The position numbers and the translations under genes were made by a program. Under the pieces are notes generated by a model. That model was not told where the DNA came from, searched no databases, and saw only the letters and a program-made list of their open reading frames with translations. A stretch of DNA of 64,000 nt from Batillaria attramentaria (taxonomy: Eukaryota; Mollusca; Gastropoda; Batillariidae). Positions within the stretch are counted from its first letter, which is position 1. Every line of letters begins with the position of its first letter. The DNA lies in assembly GCA_018292915.2 (NCBI GenBank), contig JACVVK020000224.1, positions 92,501-156,500 on the forward strand. The letters run 5' to 3'. Shown piece by piece: positions 23,384-57,794 of this stretch.

Positions 23384-26300
23384 CCTTGACCCCTGTACAG
23401 ACTCGAGGCCATGCGACTTACCTTAACAGTTTTACACAAAGCACCCCTACTACTACTGCTGCGGGTGATTGGAAGACGGTGCTGACTGTATCAGGGTCAG
23501 GGTCATCGTCACGGAGACGAATGGACCCGTGTTTTCCCAAGAGAACGTAGATCAACTGTCCTTCAGTAGTTTATAGATCACAGACCAGTAGCCATGGTAA
23601 CAAGTCCTGCTGTGTTTGCTGACCGATCACCACGACGATGTTGTGTTGTGCTAACGAGTTGTGAGTTGTGTGAGGGTGTGTGAGTGCGGGACAGCTGACT
23701 GAAGTGAGTCAAACGTAGGGTTTGTGTTTCCTGCTGATGTGACAAAGCGTATCCTGCTTATCTAGATCTACACGTGCTGTCTGCACTCTGCCCATGGTCT
23801 GCACATACATGAACAAGAGGTTGTAGATGCAAGTTGTTGTTTTTGTAGTCGCGATTCACGTCAGAAATGTTTGTTCTGACGTACAGAGTGAAGCATGTGT
23901 GAGTTCGAAGTGTTCTTAGCAGAGTGGGAGATTTCTGTGTTCAGACAAAACTTTCACATAGACTGCAGTCCGTGATCGCCAAGTTTGCAAGGCATGGGAG
24001 ATTGGGCGGGATGGGATGGAACCAGTCTAAATTTTTGTGCCAAGTTTTGTAGCCCTTCATAAGTTGATTTTTTCCCCCTTAAGTACGAGAACCGGAGGTC
24101 ACAACCTTAAGTATAGTGCTGAAGTACTTCCTTTTTGTCTTTGATATGGAGAAGTAAGAGATATTTAGCATCCAGCCAATCAGCTAAGCATCCAATAAAG
24201 CAACCAGCCGGCCAACCAACCAACCAACCAACCAACCAACCAACTAACCAATCAACCTCAGTGTACTTGATCAAGAGAGACGTCTTTACTTTCTTGATTG
24301 ATCGGCAAATGACAGAAAACAGTGGCAAAGTACCTCTCTGAGTATTAATGCTCCCTTTTCGTGCATTATCCCATAGGGATGGGTCGTGGTTTTGCTTTGA
24401 CATCATGTTGCAAGGTGGACGCAAAATGTTCTCAATTTCTCAATCACAGAGGTCGCAGATATTGTCAGAAATAGACCTTGTGTTTGTTCAACAAGGGTCA
24501 TTTTAGTTGCAGTGTCTGACACAGGTTATTTCAGGCTGAGCTCTGGACGTGGATGCGTAGACTGAACGCAGTGCCAGACTTAATGCTTACTTGTGTGAAA
24601 GGCATCTCGTCTGCACAGACTTTCTTCTGAGGCATGCAGTCCTGTTGTGCATGCTGCAGATTAAATCGGACGCCACAGTAGAATTGTCCAGTCTGACTTT
24701 TCGACACGTCTCTATTCTATGCAACAGCTTTTGCTGGTAGTAGATCACAGTATGTGTGTGTGTGTGTGTGTACACATCTCTCCCTCCTTCGCGGTGGTAC
24801 GGTAGTTTACATTTGGAACTGGTTATGTGTTCTTACATGTGTTCGCAGCTTTTTTTGTGAGATGCTTTTTATTTTTTTCTTTGTGTGTGAAAAATCTCAA
24901 GGCAGCCTATGCTTGCTTTTGGATAAAATCACCCGGTATTTCACACGTTTGCCTAGTGCACCATCGCACAAGCCTTACTGTAGTTGTCGAAGGGACTTTT
25001 CTCCTACTGTGTGATAGCTGTGTGGTTGTCTGTTCATACATATACAGTTCTGTAAAACCCAACTCTGCTGTGATTTTCTGTATTGCTTGCTTGCTAGCTT
25101 GCTTCTCAGCTCAGTAGTTGCTTAACATCTTGTCTTGATGCTTTTCACCACCTCAGAATGCATTGATAGTTTTGTGGTTAGAAGTGTAGCACAAATTTCA
25201 GAATCTGAATAATTCTCGTACGTGTACCATTTGAATTTTCACAAAGCCAGCTGCCTAAAATTGTGTATGATAAATTACACATTAACGCCACTCATGGTTA
25301 TGTTTAGGAGGATAATTTTCACGATGCGGTGAGTGGTGATGCGGGGATGTGTTTTCTACAAGTGGAAGTATGAACAAGCCTGACGCACAGTGTAATACAA
25401 TAAGTGTCGCAAGAGGCAAAGAGAGGATACACAGAAATGGAAGTGGCTCAAGGGGAGACTACTCGAGGCGTCGTTGAGTTTCCACACTGCGGCGGTGTTA
25501 AGGGTCACAGTGATGGTGCCGCTGGTCAAGGACGTATTTCCTGTCGCGTGAACAACCCTCTGGTCTTCAAAGCGCGCCCTCTCTCCTCACTCGTACAGCT
25601 TACTGTTGAAACCACTCTGCAGAACCACTAATGAAGTAGATCTTTGGCCAGATAGCTAGCTGATAAATACTGTTTTACTTCTTGCCTTAACAAGCTCCAC
25701 CAAAAAGGAAAACTGCAAAAAGAATTTTTTTTTTCGTGTAAAGTTTTTGTGTATAATTTTAGCTGCAAGATGTTCGCTGACAGTTTTAGCTGCGTTGTTA
25801 GTTATTAACCTGTAATCGCATTCATTGCAAAACAGCACTTGAGATCGGCAAAACAAACTGAGCAGATCTGAGCAACTTCAGCAAGAGAAGTGACACAGTT
25901 ACAGCAAGAGGGAAGTACTATAACACAGTTTCATAAGCGCTGATATTTTGTTTATAATGCAGTCACTGCAGCATTTAAGTCTATGTCAACTTCGGCCATT
26001 TGTACTGTCTATGCATTGATGCTGGTTGCAAACCGCTGTTCTGTTCACCACTGTTTACAGACAAAAAATTTGAACCTTTTGACTCAAACGGAGGATGAAT
26101 CCACACATTTTTTTTCTTACTTGCGATGTCAATTGTGGATAAGTAAAACCACGCAGAGTGCAGCGTTGTGCATCCATAAAAGTCGGCTTCGTAATTAGGA
26201 AGACCAGAAGCTTACATGCAGTCCGGTACATGAACTTTTTGTTCTGTTTTTAATCTTTTTGTGTACGTAGATTTTTACATAAAGTGCCTTAGGAACAAAA

Positions 26301-28078
26301 TGTTACATTGTTGTGTCTGCTACCACTATTTTTTTGGACAGAAAATTTGATGCTTGGTGAGCTTTGACCTTTTTAGACGCTTCTTGTTCTGATGTCTGTT
26401 TTACAAGCTTTGGAAAAATTGATTTTGGTTTTGTGATCCAAACTTTCTCACTGAGTGAGACGCAAGATATCGTTTTGTAGATCATTTTACTATCGCTGAT
26501 CTTTCACGTCACTTTTTTTTTTTTTTTTTTTGCGCAAGTTGGTTTCGGAGTGTGCAACATGTCATCTCACTCATGATCACCAGTCCATTTCACAGTGCGA
26601 ATGTTGAGAGGTCTTACTGCATGATACAGTTGCCATGTTGTGCAGTTGGACCTTTTTTTAAGATGCCTTTTAAGAATGTAAAGCTTCTGTTTTTATTAAT
26701 ATCACTCTCTGTTGCAAAGCAGTGCACAATATTTTAAATTCCTGATCAGTTTTAAAACAGTGGCTTTGATAGTATCTGTATTTTCACCTGTATAATGGTG
26801 CTGGGGAAATAACTGAAGTACTTAACACTACAATCATTGGAGGGTGATTTTCTTCTTAATGCGAGCCAGTTCTATGAAATGTAAGTGCCGGAGAGTTTTA
26901 CTGACGACACACCACGCCGTCCGTTGATTCACTCAAGTCAGTACTTTGTGTGTTCTCTGGAATATTTTTTCTTCTTTCCAATCTTCACCTTATGTCGCTT
27001 TGCAGTGAATGTATCCTACTTTGGGGGTGGACACACTTTTACTGAAATTCTGTGGGATGCACCCGTGCAGTATGTTGGTGTGTGCATGTGGATTCAGGAC
27101 AAAAGGACGAAAGATGGAGAGTAAGGAAGAAATCGAACGAAAAAGAAAGAAGTTTGATTGTAAATCTGCTCATCTAAGTTTGGAAGTCTCCTGATTCTCA
27201 ACAACATTGTCAGAACAGCCAAATGTGTTTAAATCAAGTACACGTATAATTAATTCAAATTGTGTGATTCTCAACAACATTGTCAGCACTGTTAGATAAA
27301 TCTGTGAACCTGAATCAAGTAAGTTCGGACAAGTTTTAGACCTCTGTACACTTTTGTAATTAGGGTTGTGTAATTTTTTTCTTACTCAACTTGATATTGA
27401 CAAATCAGTCACTATTTTTTTTTTTTTTTTTCACCATTGCGAGTCGACCTCATGAGCACTGATCAGAGTGGCATTCCAGTTGTTCACTGGTCACGGCCAG
27501 AAAATAGTTTGGGCCAGTAACTGGAAGCTTGCATGTAAATTGTAGCTGTTGAACAAGGCGATTGGTACAAGTTACAACTGGAACTATGCAAAGAACAAGT
27601 TTAGCTGTTCTTCAGACACTGTACATATAGAGGTTTTGTGATAGCTGGCTGGTCAGTGTGTCTTGCTGAATTTCAGATTCCTCTGACACCTCTCTGGCAG
27701 TATGTCTGTGTCTTTGCTAAGTTTTTTGTCTGCAGTTTGGTGGAACAAAAATGACAGTAACGCAGTCTTAACCTTTTAACTGCATCTCAGGCATGGATGT
27801 ACATCACACAGTCTACTGTTAGGATACTGAAAGAATTCGGAGTTTTTAAAGTAGTTTTGGCATGTTTTTTCATCAGGCTGCTAAATTTCACGTGTAAGTT
27901 TTACCTTGGCATGAGCAGTGTGTTATGGTTTAAACAAAGCGTTTTTCACTCTGAAAGTGCATTTTTCTTTGTTTTTATTTTTGTTTTTTTGGTGTGGTGT
28001 GAGAAAATGCCGCTTGAAATGGTGCAGATTGTACTTAAAAGGAGAGAAAAATCAAAATTAGAGGCAGCTATGAGTACC

Positions 28079-28110
<32 letters not shown>

Positions 28111-28238
28111 GTGACAAGTAACCTTGAAGAATTTCCTATTTACTAACTTACTGTCAGCAGATGAATATTTTGTCATGGCTTACAAAACACAGACCTTTTT
28201 CAGGGAGAGAAAAAGAAACACACTGGGGTTTATATATA

Positions 28239-28414
28239 CAGTCGAACCTGCCAAGGCGGTCACCTGTATAAGCCAAACCACTGTCTAACCTGGTCACCCC
28301 AGAGGATCCCCTGACACTAGCTGTTGACATGACGCCCTGGATAACCTGGCCACCTGTCTAAGGTGGTCAGTTTGACCCAGTCCCTTGGGTGACCGCCTTA
28401 CACAGGTTTGACTG
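28239..28414. mobile_element. TA-flanked MITE (Tc1/mariner-like)
   Basis: 176 bp with imperfect terminal inverted repeats: CAGTCGAACCTGCCAAGGCG at the left, matched by the reverse of the right end CGCCTTACACAGGTTTGACTG. The shared GGCGGTCACC/GGGTGACCGCC continues the repeat. TA lies directly outside each end, as expected for Tc1/mariner-type insertion. Confidence 0.8.
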
Positions 28415-29037
28415 TATGTACTCAGTTTTGGTCCTTTGTAATGTCACTGGAAACCTAAAAATGAGGCAGAGTAAAACAAACCCTGGATTTTTGTACATGC
28501 GCTCAGTTTTGGTCGTGCGTAATGTGTCCTTGAAAAACTGAAAATGATCAACACTTTGCTGGTTGTTGAAATTGGATGATCTGATTAATTTCTGAGTTTT
28601 CGGTTGACCAGTGCATATAATATATACATGCGGGTGCAAGCTTGCACAATATCAAGTTGTATTGTTGTGATCTCTTGCAGAAAGTCAGATAATCTTTCAT
28701 GTAGCGAGTCTAATATAAATCCTGTGTGCAGAAAAAACAGGGGCTGTTCTTCATTGAGTTAAGAATAGAGTGAGTCTTTGAATTTGATCGGTGGAGAAAT
28801 ATTTCAGTTAGTTATTTATTAATTTATTCTATTTCTACTTTCATTGTGAAGAAGAACTCGTCAGAATCATCATTGTAGTTAAAGGCGAAATTATTGTGTT
28901 CAGATTTTGTTGTATGTGTAGCTGTTACCCGATTTGTTGTCATTTTGAAATTATGTACACACAAAAACACAACTTGTTTTTAAGTCCATAGTGCATTTAT
29001 GTCAGTTCTTAAGAATGCTTCTGTTTTGCCTCAGTCA

Positions 29038-29038
<1 letters not shown>

Positions 29039-29083
<45 letters not shown>
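29039..29083. repeat. (GT)n microsatellite
   Basis: GT tract in the presumed 3' UTR. Confidence 0.95.
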
Positions 29084-29084
<1 letters not shown>

Positions 29085-29581
29085 TTTTAAACATGGCTGC
29101 GTGCAGACCGTGGTTACCTCCCTCACTACCCCTGTCTCCAGCTTGGTTGGGGTTGAATTTTTTTTTTTTTTGGTTTTTTTTTTGTTTTGCATGTGATGTA
29201 CATAGAGTGTAAAGTAAAACTTTTAACCACCACAAATGATATAAACTGCTGTAGATGTAGACCTCTTTGTACATTGTCTGTACATACCGACAGAAAATGC
29301 ACCTTGTAACAAACAGTATATTCACAGTTTTTGATCATTTTACATTTAGTTTTTGTTACAAGTGTACATTTTTTTTTTTTTTTTTTTTTGGTGGCATGAT
29401 ACATGTTGTGATTGGTGTTAGTGTGTTCTGCTTATAGCTCGGCGTTGTTATTTCTTTTAATTTGTGGTAGTATTTTGAGAGGTGGCAGGTGTAATCTTGG
29501 ACATGTTCTTGATTGAAAAACAACAACAAAACCAGAAGCACAAAGTAGAGACAGAGCGAAGAACAAATGATTTAAAATCAC

Positions 29582-29583
<2 letters not shown>

Positions 29584-29618
<35 letters not shown>
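29584..29618. repeat. (GT)n microsatellite
   Basis: GT tract in the presumed 3' UTR. Confidence 0.95.
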
Positions 29619-29620
<2 letters not shown>

Positions 29621-30297
29621 AAAAAGTTTTTTAACCTAAAATTTGTCTTGTTGGTCAGACTGTGTGATCTCTTTTGTTTTGTTTTTGTTTTTGTACATTT
29701 CTTTTTCTTGCCAAGCGCTACATTCATTGCTCTCTCTGTCTCTCTCTGTCTCGCTCTGTCTCTGTCTGTCTGTCTGTCTGTCTCTCCTTGTATCTTTTCT
29801 TCAGTTTGACGTACTTCAAAACAGATGAGGTGATACTGTAAAGGGTTAGTGTCAGGCTAAAGTTTGATTTTCTAATTATTGACATCACTGCAGATGGAGA
29901 AGTAAGATGATAGAGTATAGTTAACGGTTGATGTGAAATTTAATAAGAATTTGTGGAGGGATACGGTTGTAATTTTAAAAGGGGAGGTATGGGCAACACT
30001 AGGTTGGGGGAGGGGGTTGGGGCCCAGTTCAAAACATCTGACATTTGCTGGTTCGTTATCAGCACTGTTGAATCTCTCTCTTTCTCTCTCTTTTTTTTTT
30101 TTTTTTTTTGAAGGAGGGAAGCTGCCCATTTGTGCCTTGCGCTGTTCTTAGACAAGGAGTTACATTATGCTAAAGATTTCGCATCTGTTTTGTTTTCTTG
30201 CCCGCCTCTGTCTTTTAATATGGCTGTAGAAATAGGCTGCTTGTGAGTGTCTACATTGTATCTAGTCTATCTTTCTTGGTCAGTTGCGTACAGTGTG

Positions 30298-30311
30298 TGC
30301 GTGCGTGCGCA

Positions 30312-30367
<56 letters not shown>
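30298..30367. repeat. (GT)n microsatellite with GC interruptions
   Basis: Starts as TGCGTGCGTGCGC and continues as pure GT for about 50 bp. Confidence 0.95.
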
Positions 30368-30369
<2 letters not shown>

Positions 30370-30957
30370 TTTGCGTTCAATCAGTGTACATCTGTGAGCA
30401 TAGAACTATTTTTTGTGCGTGTGATATCTATATACTGTGTATCATAGTGAACCATTATGCATTTCTCCACTAACAAAAAAGAACGAGACATTTATGTTGG
30501 CATTTAATCTCATTATACTTCTGTGAAAGTGTTAGTGCACATTTTTGAAAGGAATAATCTGTAACTGCTGCTATGAACCTCAGATGAACACTGATTTTCA
30601 AACACAACATTATAACAACATTCGTTTTTTTCAGTTGCTGAGTGATAATCATCACTTGACTGTACGTCTAGACCTCTGGTTGTTAAGTTTATTTTCCACG
30701 TGTTCCGTGAAGACTGTCCACGACGGTCACCTGTAATTTTCGCAGCTTCTTCTTGTGACGATGAAGATAATAGTGTGTGTTCATACAGTGAAAGAACGCC
30801 TTGCTAATCTGATAGAAATCAAACTTTAGTGACAAGTTGTGCCTTGACAGTAAACTCTGTTTGTGATACCACGCTGTTGGTACAAAGTTCGGTGAATAAC
30901 TGCAGACGAAGCCATTTGTGACGTGTTTACTTTTTGTAATTTTTATTACGCTCTGGC

Positions 30958-30963
30958 AATAAA
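30958..30963 (+). terminator. Candidate polyadenylation signal of the homeobox gene
   Basis: AATAAA, followed about 30-100 bp downstream by T- and GT-rich sequence (TTTGTATTTG and a (GT)n run), the usual downstream element. Assignment to the homeobox gene is inferred from position. Confidence 0.45.
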
Positions 30964-31006
30964 CACCTGGAGTATGAAGTTTGACTTGATGAGTTTTGTA
31001 TTTGTT

Positions 31007-31050
<44 letters not shown>

Positions 31051-31170
31051 GTGCGCGCGCACGCTCTCATGCTTTACACTTTAAAAAAAATTCCACACTA
31101 AGGTTGAATAGTACTATGGCCTAGAATCACACGCACACGCGCGCACACACACACTCTCTCTCTCTCATGG

Positions 31171-31345
31171 GGGGAGCCGGGGTGGCCGAATGGTAGAGCG
31201 TTGGACTTTTAATGCTCGGGTCGTGAGTTCGTATCCCAGCTGGTGCCAAAATATTTGTGCTGGCTTTGTCATCGTTGCCCCGTCTTTGATATCACCCGTA
31301 TATGGTGGAAAAGGACGTTAACCCCCAAACACCTACCCACACCCA
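31171..31345 (+). mobile_element. SINE-a, near full length
   Basis: The tRNA-like head starts GGGGAGCCGGGGTGGCCGAA, with A box TGGCCGAATGGTAGAG and B box-like GAGTTCGTATCCC. It is followed by the family body (GTGCTGGCTTTGTCATCG, GTCTTTGATATCACCC, GGAAAAGGACGTTAA) and a C/A-rich tail with ACCCACACC. Confidence 0.9.
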
Positions 31346-31467
31346 TCCTCTCTCTCTTGGACGGATGTCACCAGAAATGGTTACAAACCACGACAAAGGA
31401 GAATAATTAAAAAGAAAAAAGAAGAAAACAGACAACCATTTTCTCTCTAATCTACATGTACATGTAC

Positions 31468-31617
31468 GGGGCAGCCGAGGAGTAGAGCGTTGGACTTGCA
31501 ATGCTCGGGTCGTTACTTTGCCGGAATCCCACCTACGAGCCAAAAATTTCTGCTGTCTCTGTTATCACCCTTATGTGGTGGAACAGGACGTCAAAGTGAA
31601 ACCTCTAAACACCCACG
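31468..31617 (+). mobile_element. SINE-a, diverged copy
   Basis: Recognisable by GTAGAGCGTTGGACTT, AATGCTCGGGTCGT and TATGTGGTGGAACAGGACGT. The B-box region and middle are rearranged or shortened. Confidence 0.8.
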
Positions 31618-32040
31618 CACTTGTGCATGTAATTGGACAAAAACCCCATACCAAAACAACAACCAAACAAGAACAAACAAAACAAGAAGACACACCACCA
31701 TCTCCATACGCGACGAGTAATAGTGGTCTCTGTAGTGCAAGGAACACTACTCGTATAAGAACGAATCATTTCAGCCAGCAGCAGTTGTTTCCCTTGAATC
31801 GCCATTCGACCTTATGACCGAGAGTCCTACGAGGGCGAACTCGCACTATACAATTCACGAACTGAATACTTAAAACCTAAATACTAACAAAAGTATTTTT
31901 CTTTCTTATCGATTCATGGTACATTAATTTACACGAAGAACGCTTGACGAAGCCACAAAATTGATCAGCAGACGTGAACTATCCAAGGGACGTCACTCTC
32001 ACTAATCCTGCCCTCTCAACAAGCAGTTCCGGTAGCGAGC

Positions 32041-32051
32041 GCCCTAGCAAC
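32041..32051 (+). promoter_or_regulatory. RFX X-box-like half site
   Basis: GCCCTAGCAAC, about 118 bp upstream of the SPMIP4-homologue ATG. AGCAAC is the conserved right half of the X-box bound by RFX factors, which drive ciliary genes; the left half is degenerate. Function is inferred from position and from the ciliary nature of the gene. Confidence 0.4.
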
Positions 32052-32168
32052 GCCCCGACGCAGTGAGGGAGAGCGGCTTCTGAAAGTGGAAGTCTTCCCC
32101 ATCCTGACAGCGTCTCGCACCTCGACCCTCACCCCCGGGAAAGTGAACACCCCGACCCAGCGGCCAGA

Positions 32169-53574
<21,406 letters not shown>

Positions 53575-53799
53575 AGGATTTGGACTGCTTATCTTCTTTA
53601 TTGAAGTTATCACTTTCATTTGTGTGTGTGTCTTGTTGCTCAGTTGCGTTTGCACGCTGTTGAAGTTTGGCGGGAAGTTTTTAGATAAGGCTAGTTACAA
53701 TCATGTAAAACTGTATATCATGTAAGTATGATAAGTCAAGCGTTTATGAGACAGCTGTCTAAGAGAAAAAAGAAACAACAAAGTACAAGAAACAAACTA

Positions 53800-54245
53800 G
53801 CAAACAACAACAACAACAACAACAAACAGAACAACAACAACAGCACCCCTAAAAAAAACAAAAACAAAAACAAACACACCCAAAAACCCCCAAAACAAAA
53901 AAACAAAAACAACAACAAAAACAACAACAAAACCAACAAAAACCAAAAACCCCATACCAAACAACAACAACAACAACCAAAAACCAACCACACACACACA
54001 AAAACAAACAAAAACAACAAGATCAAAAAACAAAAACAAAAACAGACCCCTCCCCCCAAACAACAACAAACAAAAAACAACCAAACAACAACAACCAAAC
54101 AAACAAACAAAAAGACCAACAACCCAGGAAACAAAACACTACCCCCCAAAAAAACAAACAAACAAAAAAACAACAACAACAAAAAAACAAAAACAAAACA
54201 ACATATCTAACAACAACAAAACAAACCAACAAGTAAACAAACAAC
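53800..54245. repeat. (CAA)n/(CAAA)n A/C-only block
   Basis: About 440 bp almost without G or T, made of CAA, CAAA, ACC and AC units. Non-coding. Confidence 0.95.
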
Positions 54246-54593
54246 ATATTGACGATAAGTGGACTTTAAACAGGACCATTACAAATGACAGAAGAACATG
54301 GAAAAGAAAAGGTTTTCTTGCCATTAAAGGTGATATCAGTACCCCGTGATCGCTTCCTCACTGTTGACGCTGTCTGCTAACGTGTCACGTGACGTTTTCT
54401 TGAACATAACTTATTCCATATGTGGTCAGCGTCACACACGATCAAAGTCATTGTATTCAGTCACTCGCTTATGATCACATTTCGCGTTCAGCCATTTTGC
54501 ATTTTCTACGTGTTCCTGCAACCAGTATTTGCTTAAAACAACATTGTCTCATGCATTCTGTTCCAGAAGTTCGCGTAAATCTGTGGATGGACA

Positions 54594-54955
54594 TTGTTAC
54601 GTGTTTTGTCATTTTGGCATTGTCATGTGTTTTGTCACTTTGACATTGTCATGTATTTTGTCATTTCTGACATTGTCATGTGTTTTGTCATTCTGACATG
54701 GTCATGTACTTTGTCATCGTGACATTGTCATGTGTTTTGTCATTTTGACATTGTCAGGTGGTTTGTCATTTTGACTTTGTCATGTGTTTTGTCATTTTGA
54801 CATTGCCATGTATTTTGTCATCGTGACATTGTCTCGTGTTTTGTCATTTTAACATTGTCAGGTGGTTTGTCATTTTGACCTTGTCATGCGTTTTGTCACT
54901 TTGACATTTTCATGTACTTTGTCATTTTGGCATTGTCATGTAATTTGTTTTGTGT
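54594..54955. repeat. 26-bp minisatellite, about 14 copies
   Basis: The unit ATGTGTTTTGTCATTTTGAC plus ATTGTC repeats with small variants (for example AGGTGG for ATGTGT, and ATCGTG for ATTTTG). Confidence 0.95.
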
Positions 54956-55136
54956 GCGTGTTCAAAGCACCAGTATGACCTTAGACAAACATGTCACGTC
55001 ATTCTGTGGGCTCCAGGATACTCTGACATTTCGCATTTTGTTCTCTACGAGTTTCTCGACGATTGTATTTCATGGAACAGCTCTTGTGGCTTTTCTGTTT
55101 GTCCCTTTGTCACTGGGTTTTTCCCCCCTTCTTCTG

Positions 55137-55137
55137 A

Positions 55138-55230
<93 letters not shown>
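55137..55230. repeat. (GT)n then (GA)n microsatellite
   Basis: About 66 bp of GT, then about 26 bp of GA. Confidence 0.95.
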
Positions 55231-55235
<5 letters not shown>

Positions 55236-55709
55236 AGTGTTGTGTTTCATCTGTTTTTATAGTAATATTAGTATATCGCATTTTTTGGAATGCACTGTTT
55301 TCCAATTATTGTTGGTGATTCAGAAGAAAGCATTGCACAATTTAAAATGGAATTTTACGCCACAGTATTACGTGTGACATTAGTTTGGAAAATGTGTTTG
55401 CTCATTTTGTTTTCACCCATATCACTATTTTGTTAAACTTGAATTTTGTCTCATCGCTCAAGTATTGTGGTGATACAAATTTTACAAATCTTACGTAAGA
55501 GGTTTCTTCAACAGTATTTTTTTTTAAAAAGCCATGACGATGTTGCGCTGTTTTGCTCTTTTTCTCCCCATTTACTATGAACCGATGCTGTGATTTTATA
55601 ATTTAAGATTCAAATTTTAAAGAATTTTTATATTGGCTTTTTGTGTTTTCAAATGCCTGTCATTTTAAACAAGATTCAATTGCGTTCTTCCAATTATAAC
55701 GGTAAAAAT

Positions 55710-55715
55710 AATAAA
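55710..55715 (+). terminator. Candidate polyadenylation signal of the SPMIP4 homologue
   Basis: AATAAA in an AT-rich context, followed by T-rich sequence (ACTTTTCAAATATATTTTTG). Another AATAAA is at 56186. The choice is uncertain. Confidence 0.3.
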
Positions 55716-56308
55716 AACAATTCATTTAATGTACTTTTCAAATATATTTTTGCTGTGGCTTCATTGCCAGGGTAATATCACCAATTTTGATGAGTATGTT
55801 TGTTTTTGCATTTGTTCATTCGGATTGTTGTTGTGTGCTTTTGATACAGCTGTTCATACTTTTGCACGTTTGTTCACTGGCCGTATCAGTATTACGTATT
55901 AATTATTTGAACGAACTTACAACGATTAAAACCCAAACACAAACCATGACACACAAGAGTGCTGAAAATATAACTGAATGAAAACTGAACGTGTGTATTT
56001 GTTTCTTCCATGTGAAAGTGGTTTTACGCGATAGTCACTTGCCATTGTTGCGCACACGTCATATTTGTTAGATGTGCATCGTCCAGAAAGTCTTCAATAA
56101 CCGTGGGAACTATACAGATACAGCTGCAGATAACTTTATTGTCCATACAAGGAAATTTGTCTCCGGCTTCACCGACAAGTAAATGAATAAACACATGAGA
56201 TCACACGAGGTGTGTTGGCTTGTAAAATTCTCTCTCTCTCTCTCAAGAACTGCCATTGACTGAACGCAACCTGGCTTGTGCACTCTGAGGACGAAGTAAA
56301 GTTTGCAT

Positions 56309-56311
<3 letters not shown>

Positions 56312-56374
<63 letters not shown>

Positions 56375-56402
56375 CGCGCGCGGGTGCGTGCGTGCGTGCA
56401 TG
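56312..56402. repeat. (GT)n/(GCGT)n microsatellite
   Basis: About 60 bp of GT followed by GCGC and CGTG units. Confidence 0.95.
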
Positions 56403-56523
56403 TGTGTACGTTTTCTATAAAATGCTTTAGCAGCACCAACAAACAAAGAAACAAACCCTTTATGTACAAAGACATCTGAAGCTTTTTCTTCAGTAATCGG
56501 TAATATCTGTTAACGAAAAGAAA

Positions 56524-56626
56524 CAATAAAGAAAGAAAGAAAGAAAGAAAAAAAGAAAGAAAGAAAGAAAGAAAGGAAAGAAAGAAAGAAAGAAAGAAAA
56601 AAAGAAAGAAAGAAAGAAAGAAAGGA

Positions 56627-56657
<31 letters not shown>

Positions 56658-56659
56658 GA

Positions 56660-56698
<39 letters not shown>

Positions 56699-56725
56699 GA
56701 AAGAAAGAAAGAAAAAGAAAGGAAA

Positions 56726-56777
<52 letters not shown>

Positions 56778-56780
56778 AAC
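56524..56780. repeat. (GAAA)n array
   Basis: About 255 bp of AAAG units with occasional extra A or G, ending in (CAAA)n. Confidence 0.97.
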
Positions 56781-57794
56781 AAACAAACAATCAATCAAAC
56801 CCCTCACCTACATTCACAGTGCATAGCTTTTAGCCGACATAACAGTAATCGCAAATATCTGTCAGCAAAGAGACACAAGAAAAAACAACAACAAACAAAC
56901 ATTTCTGAAAACAACAACAAAACACCCCTTAAAACAACAACAACCACAACAACAACAGCAACAAAACCTCTGTGCTGTCTTCAACTTCAGCCTTTGCAGC
57001 GAAAGGTTTATGGATCTCTGCACACAATAACACGTGCTTATAAATGTCAGCGAAAAGGGCAATTGAGAGCGTGTAATTTCAGATCTCTGCATTGCGGATG
57101 AAAAGACCGCGAATGCGGACTCTTATCCTGAACACAGTTTCTACACTAGGCCAAGAGCAGATAACTGTTATTCGCTCTTGACCAGAATGCTTTCCACTGG
57201 CTTGAAACTTCAAACAACAAACACAAAAACAAAACAAAAACAAGCAAAGAAACAAACAAGCAAATAAACACAAAGAAAGAAAGAAAGAAAGAAACAAACA
57301 AACAAACAAAAGAAATTGCTGTCATTTATCAAATAATTATATATTCACTATATAAATTTAAATTTCTGTCGAATGGGGAAAGCGTTTCAGCAGCCGCAAC
57401 AAACAAACAACAACAAAAAGAAGCCAAATTCTGTCATTTCTAAATCAATTCTGATCACTACAGAAATTGAAATTACACTGGAAATGGGGAAAAAAAAGAG
57501 TGTCAGCAACCGAAGTTTTGTTTGCATTTCTTGAGCTTCGCGGCACAATTTTCCATGCACTGTAACTGCGTTTCGTTCAAAAATGTTGTGTCACTATTCC
57601 TGCAGTCTTTTGTTCTCTCATTCACGCAGCCTTTCCTACACACACACAGTGCTCCTCTTTACACTTATTGCGACAAAAGAAACAACTCAGAGCTCGGGAG
57701 TTGCTGCGACCGATGACGTCACCCAGAAGCATCATCACAGAAAATGACGTCAGCAGAAATAAAACGTGGCCAGTGGTCATCTGTCATTAAAAAG

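Larger units (their letters stand above)
23384..30980 (+). other. Probable long 3' UTR of the homeobox gene
   Basis: About 7.6 kb follows the stop with no credible exon on either strand. It is AT-rich with many poly-T patches, as long UTRs often are, and ends at an AATAAA with a GT-rich downstream element. It contains a TA-flanked MITE, a (CCAA)n run at 24208-24248 and three GT tracts. An earlier poly(A) site cannot be excluded. Confidence 0.45.
30985..32040. other. Intergenic stretch with SINEs
   Basis: Contains a (GT)n tract at 31019-31047 and two + oriented SINE-a copies (31171 and 31468). The remainder up to the promoter of the next gene shows no exon. Confidence 0.7.
53575..55715 (+). 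other. Probable 3' UTR of the SPMIP4 homologue
   Basis: No exon follows. The region holds an A/C-only block, a 26-bp minisatellite, a GT tract and AT-rich sequence. Its extent is inferred from the candidate poly(A) signal at 55710. Confidence 0.35.
55716..57794. other. Non-genic stretch with simple repeats
   Basis: Contains (GT)n, (GAAA)n and several (CAA)n/(CAAA)n runs between 56.9 and 57.4 kb. No supported exon. Confidence 0.65.

Noticed and set aside
53728..54210. 160-codon Asn/Lys/Gln/Thr-rich frame
   Set aside because: Generated by the A/C-only CAA/CAAA repeat downstream of the SPMIP4-homologue stop.
54594..54955. CRISPR-like array
   Set aside because: The 26-bp units are contiguous with no unique spacers and the genome is eukaryotic; it is a minisatellite.
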